Shown here: one piece after another, positions 34,848-47,860 of the stretch
Numbering within the stretch: the stretch's first letter is position 1
How the letters are laid out: every line of letters begins with the position of its first letter
Assembly: GCA_025403435.1 (NCBI GenBank)
Contig: JAJQZP010000246.1
Location: 62,001 to 126,000, forward strand
Direction: 5' to 3'
DNA: 64,000 nucleotides
Origin: Artocarpus heterophyllus
Taxonomy: Eukaryota; Streptophyta; Magnoliopsida; Rosales; Moraceae
Translations under genes and position numbers: made by a program
The notes under the pieces: model-generated
The model's input: only the letters and a program-made list of their open reading frames with translations
Database searches by the model: none
Told to the model about the DNA's origin: nothing

Positions 34848-35776
34848 ATGGTGGACTACTCTTACCTTTGTATTCCTGAATTCTTCAATCGGCTGACGGC
34901 TGACCACATTGAGATGGTGTTTTGGGCATCTCTGGTAGTCGGGCTACGCAATCTGACCTTTTTGTTTTTGTTTTCCTTTTTTCTCTAGTGGTCGGTTTTG
35001 GTTTTTCGGTGCAGTTAAGGTGGTATTCCAGTCATGCTCGCCAAGGGGAGGCTGATTGATATCTCTGACATACTTGTATTGTTTTCGATCTTCTTAGAAT
35101 ATCTTTTTTCTCTTTTTTTTTTTTCATTATTTAAGGTAAGATGGTTTTAGGTGTTGGTTGAAGTAGTTAAGTGGATTGGTGGAGGGGAATCTGTACACTA
35201 TGCCTAATGCCTAAAAGTGTTTTGTTAGAATTCTTTGCCGGTTTTCTGCAGGCGGGAAGGATTTGTAAAGTTACCTTGGGAGGCAAATCAATAATAAAAA
35301 TAATAAAAAAAATTGTATTGTTATAGAAATTTAGCAACTCCCTGTGTTCTGCTTCTTTATGCTTGTGCTGCTCGCTCATTTGTGCAATGACTTTGTATAT
35401 TGCATTGCATTGCATTAACAAGCACCACTATTAATGTCCAGGAAATAATTTGTATCCCATGCAGATAAGCACACAGTGCCGAGTAGGGTCCTATTTTTTA
35501 GTTTAATTGCTCTTACTAATTGGAATTATAATTAGTAGATGTGTTCTGACCAAAATGGGAATGTGGTAATTTGGTGATTGAGGCGAGTTTATTTGGTATC
35601 AGATCAAACCAAACCAAACCAAACCAAAAAAGAGAAGAGAAGTTATATACATTCTAGTTGTGTTCTATCATCGAAAACGAAAAAGCCAATAGATATTCGT
35701 AGGCAGCAGAATACATTTGTTGGAACCTTTGGGGACTGCAATCCTTTTTCTCTCAAAGAATAGTATTATGCGAGTC
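34848..35776. other. Convergent 3' region between YTH and starch synthase genes
   Basis: Holds both 3' UTRs, T-rich runs near 35105-35126, and a CAAAC-type pentamer microsatellite (about 35605-35629). No gene is supported. Confidence 0.55.
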
Positions 35777-38700
35777 TCAAGGCCTTGCTCTGACCTTGTC
35801 ATAAACCTCAATATACTTCCCTGCTGTATTGTTCCAGCTGTTGTCAATCTCCATTAGCTTTCTTACAATCCTCTTCCATTTATCCGGTTCTGTCACAAAA
35901 AGTGGTGCGTGTAAATAATTGGTAAAAAAGCTGTTATTAACTATATGAGGTAAAACCATTTCAATTTCAACATTACCCCCAAGTCCTGGGAGCCTCTACT
36001 TTTACCGTTTGGTGTTTTCATAGGAACATAGAATGGCATAGAAATTTAACTTACTTTCTTTAAAATAAGAAAATGCACGATCCAAAGCCGCATCTAGAGA
36101 TGCTTCATCAATTCCTTCAAAAACAAACCTGTCCAAGATAAAATTTGTTCAGAAGAATAGCTCAAATGAAACTCAAAATTGAAGACCAATATTCAGCTTT
36201 ATTCATTAAAGTTGAACCGATTCAAGCGGATTTGTCACAAGGCTTCCCTAAAAAAGTTTTGACTTACTAGAGTAAATAACAGGCATCACCAAGAAAATCA
36301 TAAGATAATTGAACGTGTCAGATCAATCATTTCGTGATTAACAATAAATGCGCATGTACATTCTCAAGCAAAATCAACGACAAAGGTTCACATGTTGTTT
36401 TATTTTATTTTTTATAATGCAAAAGCCAAATTGAAGAACCTTTACAGAATCGAGAAGCGCTCAAGTTTTGGCTAAAAGAAATTGAATTTATAGTGAACTT
36501 TGTTGGAATAGATACAAAGAAGGACCAAAAAAAAAAAAAAACAGAACAAAATGGCTATTCATGATACAGAGAAATCTCAAAATGACCCGCAGTTGGTACT
36601 GGATTGTCCCAGATAGATTCTTGAGTAAATCATCATGCAAAATCCATACAAGCAAATCTTAAGATCGCATCTGTTATTACCCGTTGGCCATTTCTTGGCG
36701 ACGCTGATCGTCAATGTCAAAGACTGTATCTGCAAGACCACCTGTTTTTCTAACCACTGGGACCTGAAACACATTTAATTTCACAAAAATAAGACCTTTT
36801 GGATCATGTACATTCTCGCTGCTAAGTTATTATATTGCTATGTAAACACGAATGACTTTAATATTAAAGATAAAAAAGTACATACTGCTCCGTAACGCAT
36901 GCCAAGCATTTGTGAAAGGCCACATGGTTCAAACATTGAAGGAACTAACACCATGTCTGCTGCAGCATAAAGCATATGAGACAGCTCCTCACTCCATTTA
37001 AACACACAACACGTGAACCAGATCAACTTGTTAGTTAACGACTAATAATATCACTAAATGCGACTTGTTAGTTCCAATATTGACTATGATAAAATTTCAA
37101 ACATATTAGCAAGCAGCAGGAAAAATTTCATTTCTTCAATAGCAAGATTAAAGATCTTGAACATATTTGTGACTAGAAGAAAAGTCCCAAAATTGCATGG
37201 TATTCAAAGACTATTTACCTATACATCAATAAGATTCGAATGCTCGGACCTTGATTATGCTACAAATTGGGAGCACAAACACGTACGTCTGTCAGCTTGC
37301 TTGAAGACATAAAACTAACATACACTAAAAGAGATAAACCCCAGAAATCTATTACCAAATTTGCAAGACCTTCAAATTCTCCTTGAATGTGACCATCCGG
37401 AGCTTTTCCCAGAACAATCATCTGTCCACCCTAGGAAATAGTCCAATATTTAAGGGAAAAGAAATGTATTGGAATTTACACAGAGAATGAAAACCTTGCG
37501 ATGGAAATGAATTTTGACACCTCAATCCACGTTATGTAGTTTAACTAGGTCCAGCAGTAAAAAGTTTAAATGTCTTTTATACAAATTTACTTATTATGTC
37601 ATGAACAAAAAGAACTTAAAACTAAACAGTCTTATAAGCAAGTCATCCATAAAAAAACTTTCAATTATCTTTCAGATGTTACCCCGATTTAAATTTATTC
37701 TAGCTTCTGCTGGGGTAAATAATTTGAAATGCAATAAGAAAGTAGTAGAGACTTACAAGTTCTTCAACATGCTTAATTGCACGAGTAATTAAATGAAGAC
37801 CTTTCTGTGCAACAAGTCGTGTAATACAAACAACCAAGGGAACTTTGGCTGTCAAATCTGATACATGCTCACCCGTGGCCAAACCCAAGCCCTTCTGGAC
37901 AAAGCACTTGCATGATCTTTTCCCTTCAACCGTCTGAGCTGCACAACAATAAGTCAAGGTCAAGGATGAGTAGAGGAGACTAATACATGTATTGGGGTTT
38001 TAAGGAGCTAAATGAGGTTCTTAACCAAAATCTAGAAACTTGCAAAAATAGAAGTTTCAATAAATTCTTAGCGACTTAGGACAGTTTAAGTATTTTTTTT
38101 TTTTTCATTTTTTTTTAAACAAAGTCGGTGCAAGGACCAACTAGACAATTGGAAAAAAGTTCATCTACTGGAAAGATTAAGGGATAAAAAAATTGCCAAT
38201 TAAACATAAGATAGGGGTTATGGAGTCCTACCATGGAACTTAGCTGGCAAGAAGACATCAATGGAAGGGTTCCACAATTCAGTGTCTATCCCATTTAGTA
38301 TTCCAAAGTATCTACAATGCATGATAGAAGAAGTTGTCATGACGGACAAAGAACAATAAGAGGCCTTACGCGTAAACTTACAAAATAACGTAAAATGGAG
38401 CTAGATGGACACGTTGAACGTGCAATGGGTTATACATATTTGCAGTCATCTGAAAGAAAAACAGTTTCACTAGAATCCTCGAGTACCGTGCATGCCAAGA
38501 TGATTAGAAGAGCAAAACTATTGAGAAACACGAAGATAAAAGAACTATTAGCAGAATTTCTTAGTTTTAAGTACTATGATAGCAGTAAAGAAATGTTGAC
38601 AGGAAAAGAAAGGATCCAAAGAAAGAAAAAAGCCACAAAGCAATGTGTAATCACTCCAGCAGCAGCCACTAAATCTAAATAAAAAAGAAACTTATTACTT

Positions 38701-40270
38701 ACTTGTGTCGATGTTCAACCAAAGTGCTTGAAAGCCAGCCAGAACACAAAGTTTCCTTGAGATATGTTGGGGAGACCGTCCTGGAAAAAAAAAAAAAAAA
38801 AAGAACCATCGTTATGACACAGGTTGACCTCGTTACAGAAACACCCTAACCACAATTACTGAAGCTGTTATGTCTTCATAATTTTGATTCAGATGATGTT
38901 GATGTCAAGTTAGCTCAAGCATTTGTAACTACAGTTTTCTGGAAGGATCAATTTCAAGTGGCTTCTAATTTCTACTAAGCAGGATGGACCCTTTGAATAC
39001 AATTAGAATCACACACACTAATTGTAGAAAAAGGCTGAATAAAGTGTATTCTTTCTTATTCAGAAAATGAGAGAAGAGTACATTATATATAGGTTAGACC
39101 TATAAAGCTAATTTACATCTGCCTTCTAATCAGCTTAATTACATTAGCACAAAATCAAAAATAATTCCTAGGATCAGGGAGCTAAATCAAGTGATTAGCT
39201 AAATTAGGTGATTGACTAAAAATCAGGAATCAACTAACAATCAGGGATAATCTACATTAAAAGAAAAATATTCTTCAATTAAGACCCCTAAGAAGGGGGA
39301 TATGAACCGGATTTCCACACTAATCATTTAGTCCTTTTTGCTAGGAATTCATTTCTTTAGTCTACTAGTGAGCTTTTTCTCTTGATTCATTTTTTGAAAT
39401 AATGGAAACTTTAAAATTTATCAACACTTTTAGTACTACGAATATACTTACGGAAACCATTCTTGGTTATTGTTATGGTTATAGATACAAGAAGAACAAG
39501 ATGACGGCACTTACACTACGGCGTTGCTGTAGACAATTCCAGCTTTCAACAAGCTCAACCTCTCAGGATTATGGCCAATGGTCCGATCATCAACCGCCTT
39601 CCATATTAAGAGGTACACGAAAACAACAAGTTAGCATTTAATTACAATTTGAGGTATAAACTGCAACCAACTTTATAGCAGTAAATGAATCTCACCTTCT
39701 CTAAAGTTGCATATATAGATCCATCAAGACCACACTTGCTTAGTTGCTCTTTGCTGCTAAATATAAATGACATGGATGACAAAAATGGTTTAGCTGTTTA
39801 GTTGTCCTTAATTTCTTCTTTGTTTAGGATTATCAAAATTGTATGATTTCATCGATTTAAACATTGGATGCATTCAAACAAGAATATTTTTCAATAAACT
39901 TTTGAAATGGCAAAGCAGAAACATTTACTTACCTACACTCACCATAGTGCTCCATGTTATGGATAGTTAACACTATTCTTGGTTTCTACAAAGTACCGAG
40001 TTAACACGAATATACAATGTTAACAGAATGCTTTTACCAAAAAGTTTGTAAAAAGAAATAGGTATGAAACAACAAGGAGATACCTTAAGGGAAAGATGAT
40101 GATACATATCCCAATAAAGCAAGGGCAAAGCACCTGTCTGCCATTCATGGACATGAATTATGTCAGGCTGGCTTCCAGTTACCTGATAACATCATAGCAA
40201 TAAACTATTAATATTCTTGTCACAGATTGGATTATAACACCAACATTAACAATGCTGAATAACTAACAAG

Positions 40271-40305
<35 letters not shown>

Positions 40306-41343
40306 CTGTTCGAGAAAAGAAACCTGCATCCATTCGAGGCAAGCGCGACTAAAGAACAAATAAGCCTCCAGCTCATTGTATGAACCCCCATATACATTTT
40401 GTCCCTTAAAGAAATGGTTGGATGGGTCGATGAATATAACCGGAATCCCAGAAACAAGCCCGCGATACGCTTTAGTTTCGATCCAAGATCCGTCATGGTA
40501 AGAGTTGTATGTGGTGATTAAGGTCAATTCATTGATTTGGTGCTTGGGAATACACTCATAGAAAGGGAGCATTATGTCGACGGTGTGGCCACGTGATAAA
40601 CACGCCCGAGCAAGTCCTGTTACAACATCACCAAGTCCACCAACTTTGGCGATCGGCGCCATTTCGGCTGTGACATGAGTTATGTGGATGAGTTGATCAT
40701 CCTTGCTCACAACTTCTGGCTTCACATCCCAACCAGGCAAAGGGAACTCCTTCTTCCAAAATGGGATTTGGTCATTCGGAGACGGCCACACAACTTGTTC
40801 GCTAAAACCGACCGCTGAATCTCCCCATTTGCACCTTCCTAGTCCTACCTGCAACTGCAAGCAAATCTATTTGTACTTACTTAGCAAGATTAAAACATCA
40901 TAACGGAACTATTAGAGACTTTGTTTGTGCATTAGCAAACCTCTTTCAGGGCCAAGTTTTTTTTTTTTTTTTTTATATTGGTAACGGAAAAACGAAATTG
41001 AAAGCAATTTTTTTTTTTTTTTTTAAATATCAATCATGGATTTTTAAAGCAACACAATTCCCCTGCAAAGTTGAAACCTTTGACACTCTAGACTTGACTT
41101 AAAATTGAATTCCTCCAAGGTGAAATTGTAGAAAATTAAAAATCCCAAGTGGAAAGAAAATACATAAGAAATGGATAGAGAAATTACCCTGGAAGGGAAA
41201 GAGAGAGGGTTTTGGGGTTGAAATGTGAATTTGACATTTTCTGATTCTGATGATGACGATGAGAAGAAGAAGAAGGTACTTCTACAATTCAACCACCTGG
41301 GAATTGAATTTGGTGGATTTCCACACTCCAACTTCATCATCAA
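35777..41343 (-). CDS. SS5: Starch synthase, SS5-like (GT5/GT1)
   Basis: Fifteen exons on the minus strand with continuous frame: 41188-41343, 40324-40848, 40084-40182, 39933-39985, 39696-39756, 39515-39597, 38703-38780, 38232-38311, 37757-37938, 37356-37430, 37219-37259, 36886-36991, 36681-36763, 36055-36128, 35777-35889, giving 602 residues. Residues 1-52 are Ser/Phe-rich and acid-poor, a plastid transit peptide. The GT5 domain starts with [20 protein letters not shown] (KVGGL, 120-124) and includes [15 protein letters not shown]. The GT1 part has [31 protein letters not shown] and KTGGL (519-523). It lacks the long coiled coil of SS4. This layout and the [11 protein letters not shown] wording fit the SS5 group, which promotes starch granule initiation with MRC rather than elongating glucan. 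Both sugar-nucleotide motifs are present here, so catalysis cannot be excluded. Confidence 0.88.
40275..40305. repeat. T31 run in intron 2 of the starch synthase gene
   Basis: Thirty-one T on the plus strand, hence poly-A in the pre-mRNA, 18 bases beyond the splice donor at 40323. An open frame runs into it but is not coding. Confidence 0.9.
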
Positions 41344-42544
41344 TCTAATAAACCTTTTATTTTTATATAATATAATAACTTCAATATAGTAAGTCTCTTA
41401 CTCACTCTCACTATATATATGCATGACTATATATATTAAAAAAATGGGAAAAAAAAAAAAAAAAGAGACTTGGCCTTTGTTTCAAATTATCATTTTGTTT
41501 TGTGGGTCGCCGAGCAAAACTCAAACAACAAAAATTTTAAAAAAAAAAAAAAAGAGGAGACAAGATGAGAATTCTGCGCTGCCAATCAAAGCCAGTTTTT
41601 TAGGAGCTGTTTGAGTTGGAGTTTCGTTTCAAACAATCCACGCCCCTCCATGTTCTGTCAGTACTCGCAGTCACCCCCGTTTTAACTTATTGGTCACATT
41701 CGGACCTCCTTCAAGTGTCTGATCTTATTAGATTTTGCAGTTATTTTACACGTTTAATATTAAAATTTGAATTGTTTACATACCATTAACAACAACAACG
41801 AAAAACAATTATGAACAAATAATGTTAAGACGAAAAAAACTAATAAGGTTTTTTTTGAACGAACCGGATATTAGCGATAAAGTGAGACATCACATCAACT
41901 GTTAACAACACGCTTAGTTTTAGTCTTGGCATATGTACGTACATATATATATGTTTCTTGTCCCATTTTGCCCTTGTAATTGGTTGCACAGAAAATCTCC
42001 CACCTTCAAGTGCTCATACGAGATAACCCATCGGCAGCTCTCCTCTCTCTTTGTGCGTGAAAAACACACTAATTGGGACTTTCACAATTTTACCTGTATA
42101 CTGCTCTATTAAAATTGAAATTCAATTACCATATACCCCGCCTAAAAAACAAGAGTACTAGAAACTTCTCGATTGTTCGACATACACTTGGACTTGGTGG
42201 GAAAGAAAGAGAGAGAAGAAGACAGCTTGGCATTTTGTCAATACAACAGAACTAAACAAGACAAGTTAATACATAGCAAGAGAGTGACATATATATATAT
42301 GTATAGATACACATCCTACTACTAAATCAACAACCGAAACCTATTAATAACAAAATACCCATGGACCAAATACTCTTATCATCATACTCTTTTCTTTTTT
42401 CTTTTTCTTTTTCTTTTCTATCTTAAGCAAGAAAGAAATTTAAACCTAGTAAATACACAAAAGCTACAACAATATAAATGGCCTTCTTCTTTTGGTATCT
42501 CTTTTTCATGTCACTGCTCTCTTTTGCGAATTTTCGTGGGATGG
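41344..42544. other. Intergenic sequence, starch synthase promoter and kinase 3' UTR
   Basis: TA-rich stretches near 41363-41375 and 41410-41440 could serve as core promoter of the starch synthase gene. A-runs occur at 41450-41463 and 41541-41553. The kinase 3' UTR covers roughly the last 250 bases. No gene is supported. Confidence 0.5.
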
Positions 42545-44678
42545 TCAGTCTGCTGTCATGGGTTGTGTCATGCAACACCTGAAACGAGCCTTGCGCACCG
42601 TTGTCATGATCTCAGTCTCTGCGTTCTCGAGCATTCTCACGACTTCGGTGAAGGGTGGCCTGACATCAGGGTTGGCATCCCAGCATCGAGTCATAATCTC
42701 ACCCAGGACTGGTAAACAATCATTGGGGACAATGGGACGGACCCCCTTATTTACGACCGCAAAAGCTGCCTGCACTGCTGTCATGTTCTGAAACGGGAGC
42801 ATTCCAGTAATAAGCTCCCAAAGAACTATTCCAAAACTATAAACATCAACTTTCTGCGTGTACGGCCTGTGCTGGATCATCTCACTGCAGAAGGGGAAAA
42901 ACCCACCAAGAACCGGGGGAAAAACGATAAAGAAATGCAATCACAACATTGGAATGAGAGAGATAGCAAAAGACATGGTTCACCAACAAATCTTCTAAAG
43001 TAAACAGAGCAAATGACGCATAGCTTTGAGATAGAATTGTTTGCATTTTTTATTCAAGTATTGTACTAATCGTCCCGTACAACCAACTAAGTAGATAGTT
43101 CTCGTGAAAGGATAAACACTCGAAATAACTGAAGATGTTTCCCCCCCAAAAAAAAAAAAAGCCTGAAGATGACAAAATACACATGAGCCAATCTTAAAAA
43201 CAAAATGAAGAAATCATCACTAATGAACATTCAAGTGACTGAAAACCAGCACAGCCATAATCAAATTCAAGGCAGCTAACTTCCATTCAAGTGACTGTGT
43301 TGTATTCTTGGAAATAATAAAAAGAGCAAAAAATTATCCATCGGTGGTTTAGACGAAAGAAATAGTTGCCAAAGAAAGAGGGGTAAAAAGGACTGCACCT
43401 GCACCGTGATTACAATTAGAAACTGAATTAGGCATTAATTAGACAACGACAACCAAAAAAACCAAAAGAACAGAAACAATTAAAACAAGTGAAATGAACG
43501 AAGAGGGCACACTCAAAAAAAGAAAACATCCACAAGAAAAGCTAACCGCAAGGTTGTGTCAGAATCTAGTGCAAAAAGATTTTTGCTAACTAAAAGCAGC
43601 CCTTACATAACTCGAACAGAACTTGGCACCCCGAAAATTTAAAAATATATCAGGGCATAAGAATAAATTAGAAAGTTAAACACATCAAGCAAAAGAACAA
43701 ATAGAAAAGGACCATCAATACAGAAAAATATGTAGAATCTTACGGAGCCATCCAGCGATATGTCCCAGTCTCTGGCGTCATTCCTTCTGTCTGAACTTCA
43801 ATCCGGGCGACACCAAAATCGGCAATTTTTATTGATTTGTCAGCAAAAATCAAAAGATTGTCGGACTTGAGGTCTCGATGAATCAACCCCAAAGCATGAA
43901 CATACGCCATTCCCCTGGCAACATCCAAAGCTTGCTTGACTGCCAATTTCAAAGGAACCGATCGGCTCTGGCGCTTCATCAAGAATTGACGAACCGAGCC
44001 ACCCTTAGCATACTCAGTGACAATGCACCAGACCATGGGCTTACGGCAGCCCCCGATGAAACGGACAATGTTGGGATGCTTGAGGGTGGCGAGCATCTTG
44101 ACCTCCTGCTGAAACTGCTGCTCCATTAGCTGAGCCTTCTCAGGGTCATTCTCGGGCCTCTCCAACAGCTTGATGGCCACATCCTCTCCCTTATAAGTGC
44201 CTCTATAAAGCTTACCAAATGCGCCTTGGGCAAATGCCTCCCCCATGTTGAGCTTCCTCAAATCGATGGTCCACTCCTCGTAGTCCTCGAGCCCCTGTGC
44301 AGAGAAAGTGCTGTCCATGAGGGCTCGAGCAAGGGCGTCATCACCAAGAATGTGCATTACTCTTCCTCGGCGATTGACGCTCTGCTGGACGGAGCAGTTG
44401 TCGTTGGGGCGGCGTTTAAGGCCCTGGTGGTTCAAGATGCGGGTGTGAGAATCGTTGGTGTTGGAGGCAACACTGCTGTTGTCGATGGACATGGCGACAG
44501 ATCCGCCATCGACGTTGCTGGTTTGGAGGCTGGCAAAGCTGTCAATGGACATGTTGGTGCCTTCATCAAGCTTGTAATAGAAGCCTTGCCCTTGAAGTTG
44601 AGACAAATCCCCATAGTTGTTGTTTTCATTGATACTCAGCCCTATAATTCCTGTGAATTTCTGACCACCCTCCAACAT
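42545..44678 (-). CDS. Raf-like Ser/Thr protein kinase (MAPKKK group C, STY13-like)
   Basis: Two coding exons, 43744-44678 and 42545-42884, joined in phase 2 by an 859-base GT-AG intron, give 424 residues. Residues 1-130 are a Ser/Asn-rich regulatory segment containing [16 protein letters not shown] and [19 protein letters not shown], which I recall as typical of this subgroup. The kinase domain runs from about 140 to 405: glycine loop [11 protein letters not shown] (150-160), catalytic VAIK Lys170, HRDLKSDN (267-274), DFG (287-289), GTYRWMAP|E across the intron, [12 protein letters not shown] and [13 protein letters not shown]. All catalytic residues are present, so it should be active. The C-terminus [10 protein letters not shown] matches my memory of the Arabidopsis STY13/At4g31170 pair. 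The leader appears to hold its own intron. Confidence 0.94.
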
Positions 44679-44855
44679 TTTTACTTGATTTTGTTTTTTC
44701 TTTTTTCAATTCGCAATCAACAAACGACAAAACCTTAAAAGATTCCTAATTTAATTGTGAGCTCGAATTTGATTCCTTATTATATCCAACGTTTGAATCC
44801 TTGTTTCTTTAGCATCGATCACAACTTCCAACTCAAGAAGCCAGCGACCCACCTT

Positions 44856-45193
44856 CTACGAAAAAAAAAAAATCTGGAAAAGCACAAACCTTTAATCATT
44901 GAGCTCATATAAAAAAGGTTCTAAAACGTAAACTACCCTCAATATTTAACAAATCGTGAAATGTTCAAAATTTGAAATTTTTTTTAAGGAAAAAAAAAGG
45001 AACAAATTTAAGCGTCGTTGTAGCCAAATTACCAACAAAAAAGAAATTAGTAAAGTAGAAATAAATATATAAAGAAACAAGAATTATGTATAAGCCACAA
45101 AAACAAATTGGTAAAGAAAATCTACATGATAAGATGAATAACAAAAAGGGTAAGTATGGATAAATGAAAAAGGATCGAATCGGAAAAACGGAC
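44856..45193 (-). other. Probable 5' UTR intron of the kinase gene
   Basis: On the minus strand a donor AAG|GTCCGT at 45193 and an acceptor TTTTTTTTCGTAG at 44856 bound a T-rich 338-base segment between the probable transcription start and the ATG at 44678. Inferred from splice consensus only. Confidence 0.5.
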
Positions 45194-45309
45194 CTTGATG
45201 GAGAAAGGTGAACCGTCGGATTGAAAGTGTTGAGGATGAGCTTACGAAGAAAGCAAGAGATTAGCTTAATTAAGACAAAGAGATCAAGAATCAACCCTAC
45301 AGAAATTCA

Positions 45310-45530
45310 CACAGGATTAAACGCTTTTCTTCTTCTTCTTCCTTCCCTTCTTCTGCTTAGTCTACCCAGTCTTGTGGTCTTCCTTTAGACATTTTCTCTT
45401 CTATCATTTTTTTTTTAATTTAATTTCGTATTTTTCTTTTGGATTTTTTTTATGGTAACAAAAGAAGAAAGTCTAGGCTGTTTTCCCTCACACACAAATT
45501 CTCCCTTTCCCTATTGCCTACATCCACGTG
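45310..45530 (-). promoter_or_regulatory. Kinase promoter: GA-rich leader and G-box
   Basis: A GA-rich tract on the minus strand (about 45325-45356) marks the probable leader, and CACGTG at 45525-45530 is a G-box about 200 bases further up. Confidence 0.45.
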
Positions 45531-45559
45531 GCCTCCACCTTTTTTTTTCTTTTTTCCTT

Positions 45560-47271
45560 TCTTTTTTTTCTCTTTAAAAAATTCTCTCTCCCACTTCTGC
45601 TTATTTTAATTTGAAATTTTTCCTATTTTAATTTCAACATTTTTGCCTGGGGTTGTTCTGAATTTTTCAAGAAACGTACCTTTCCTTGTGCACTAGATCA
45701 ATTTAAACTAAAACTACAAAAGATAAACATTTTTTTAAAAAATTCGTGAAATTTGAGACCAAATGTTTATATAGTCTTAATTGTAACCAAGAATAAAAAT
45801 GTATATAATATTATTGATATCTTCTCGACAATGTTTTTAGTTTCAAATCTTACATAAATATAAGGGAATGATTTTTCTCTATAATATCTATAAATGTCCA
45901 TGAAAATCTAAAATATTTTTAAAAATTTCAACAAAATATTCAAAAAGGTGTGGAAAATTTTGGTATTGAAAACCAGAACTAACATAATACTTCCCAAACA
46001 ACAAGAAACTTATTTTGGTATTGAAGATACTTAAAATTTATGTGTACTGTATTATATTTGATGGTAGTTTTTTATGTACTCTATTATATTATCATACTCT
46101 ATTGTAACGAGTGTGTAAAATAACATTAGAATCATAATCGATATATATAATGATGATATCTTTTTATAGTAAGCAATATAACTCTCATATTAAATTAAAA
46201 TTGCATTATTTATATTATTAATTTGGATCAAACTAAATAATATTGATTATTTTAATATTATGCAAAGTTGTAAAAAAAAGTTTTTCTTAAGATATTTGTT
46301 TTTTTTAACCAATATCCGTCGCCATCAACAATAACACAACAATATTTGTAAATCATAATCTTGACAACCTCAACGACATTGATATTTCTGTCTATGATTG
46401 TAGCGTTAAAGACTCAAAAAATATTATGTATATTTTTTAAGAAAAATAAGAATAGAACTTAAATTTGAAAATGTGTTTAGCTCTTTAATTATTATGGGGC
46501 GGGAACTCCGTCATTGGCTAATAAATTGTTTGATCATGCCATTTTTGAGTTATTACGTTGTTTGTTCGTTTGGTATCCTCTCCGATATCATGATCAAAGA
46601 TTGAAGTGAAGTTTCATAGTCTATCAATTCGGCCACATTGAAGATTTTATGAATATTTTGAAAGAAAGAAAGAAAGCGTATGACCTAATAAATGGAGATT
46701 AATTTAAGTGTTTGGACATTAATAGTTGTAAAACCTTTTTAAGGAATTTAAGGAAAAGTATATGTAGATGGCTATGTAGGTTGTGTTGTATTTCTTTAAA
46801 TATGTAATTTATCATTCATTATTACCTTTGACTTTGTAGGAAAGCGCGTAGGTATACCCAACACGCTTCTTGTTTCGGAGGGTGACCAGGAGGGCCTGTG
46901 ATTCATTGTTCAAATTCAAAATCAAAATCAAAATCAAATGCAATACAACTACTACCAACACTAATCAAAGGTCAAAACAGTTCCATGTAACGAGAATGAA
47001 GCAGACAAGAGGATTGAGGAAGTGAGAACTGACGTCCCCAAGAATTTGTAAGAGAGTTCAAGGATGGTTCATGTAGTTTGATGCTGGTTCTATGTCTTGT
47101 CTCTTCTGTTTCTGGTCCTTCTATCTCTGTTCTTAAGTTTTCCTTCTTTGTTACTAAGTTATTAGTTTCTCGTGTAAGCAAAACAATTGGCCATTGCATA
47201 TAACTGCTGAAGATATGAAACTATTAGTGAGATCAACAACGAATCTTTATAATGACTAGTACAAAAAAGAG
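45560..47271. other. AT-rich intergenic sequence
   Basis: T-rich and AT-rich DNA with a GAAA tetramer run near 46660-46675 and a CAAAAT hexamer run near 46915-46935. The minus-strand frame 46972-47199 adjoins the tandem repeats and may be the decayed C-terminal end of that locus. Confidence 0.45.
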
Positions 47272-47860
47272 TTGGATCTGGTTGTTTCACAAGTGAATTT
47301 TCGGGAGCATTGGCATGTAACTCTTTGTGGACTTCCACACTCAAGGTCACTTTGCTATGATGAGCTAAATGAGAGTGATTGTTACCAAAAAGAATTGGAT
47401 CTGGTGGTTTCACAAGTTAATCTTCAGGAGCATTGACATATAACTCTCTGTGGACTTCCTCACTTTATTGAGGTCACTTTGCTATGATGAGCTGAATCAG
47501 AGTGACTAGTACCAAAAAGAGTTGGATCTTGTGGTTTCACAGGTGAACTTTCAGGAGCATTGACCTGTAACTCTCTCTGGACTTCCACACTGAAGGTCAC
47601 TTTGCTATGACGAGCTGAATCAAAGTGACTAGTACCAAAAAAACGTTGGATCTGGTTGTTTCACGAGAGAAGCTTTAAGAGCATTGGCATATAACTCTCT
47701 GTGGACTTCCTCACTTTATTTCACTGTGCTATGATGAGCTGAATGAGAGTGACTAGTACCAAAAAGAGTTGAATCTAGTTATTTCACAGGTGAATCTTCA
47801 GGAGAATTAGCATGTAACTCTTTGTGGGCCTCCTCATTTAATTTCAATTTGGACTGGTTG
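47272..47860 (-). repeat. Five tandem ~123-bp units, coding-like on the minus strand
   Basis: Units begin near 47272, 47395, 47522, 47646 and 47769 (spacings 123, 127, 124, 123), each opening TTGGATCTGGTTGTTTCAC or a variant. A period of 123 equals 41 codons. On the minus strand a unit reads PDP(I/T)LFGTSHSDSAHHSKVT, then SVEVHRELHVNAPE. The +4 and +1 length changes and a TAA in unit 2 break the frame, so the array now looks like a decayed repeat protein. I do not recognise the family. Confidence 0.8.

Noticed and set aside
44226..44738. 170-residue plus-strand open frame
   Set aside because: It is the antisense shadow of the conserved kinase exon; its sequence has no domain and the opposite strand encodes a clear kinase.
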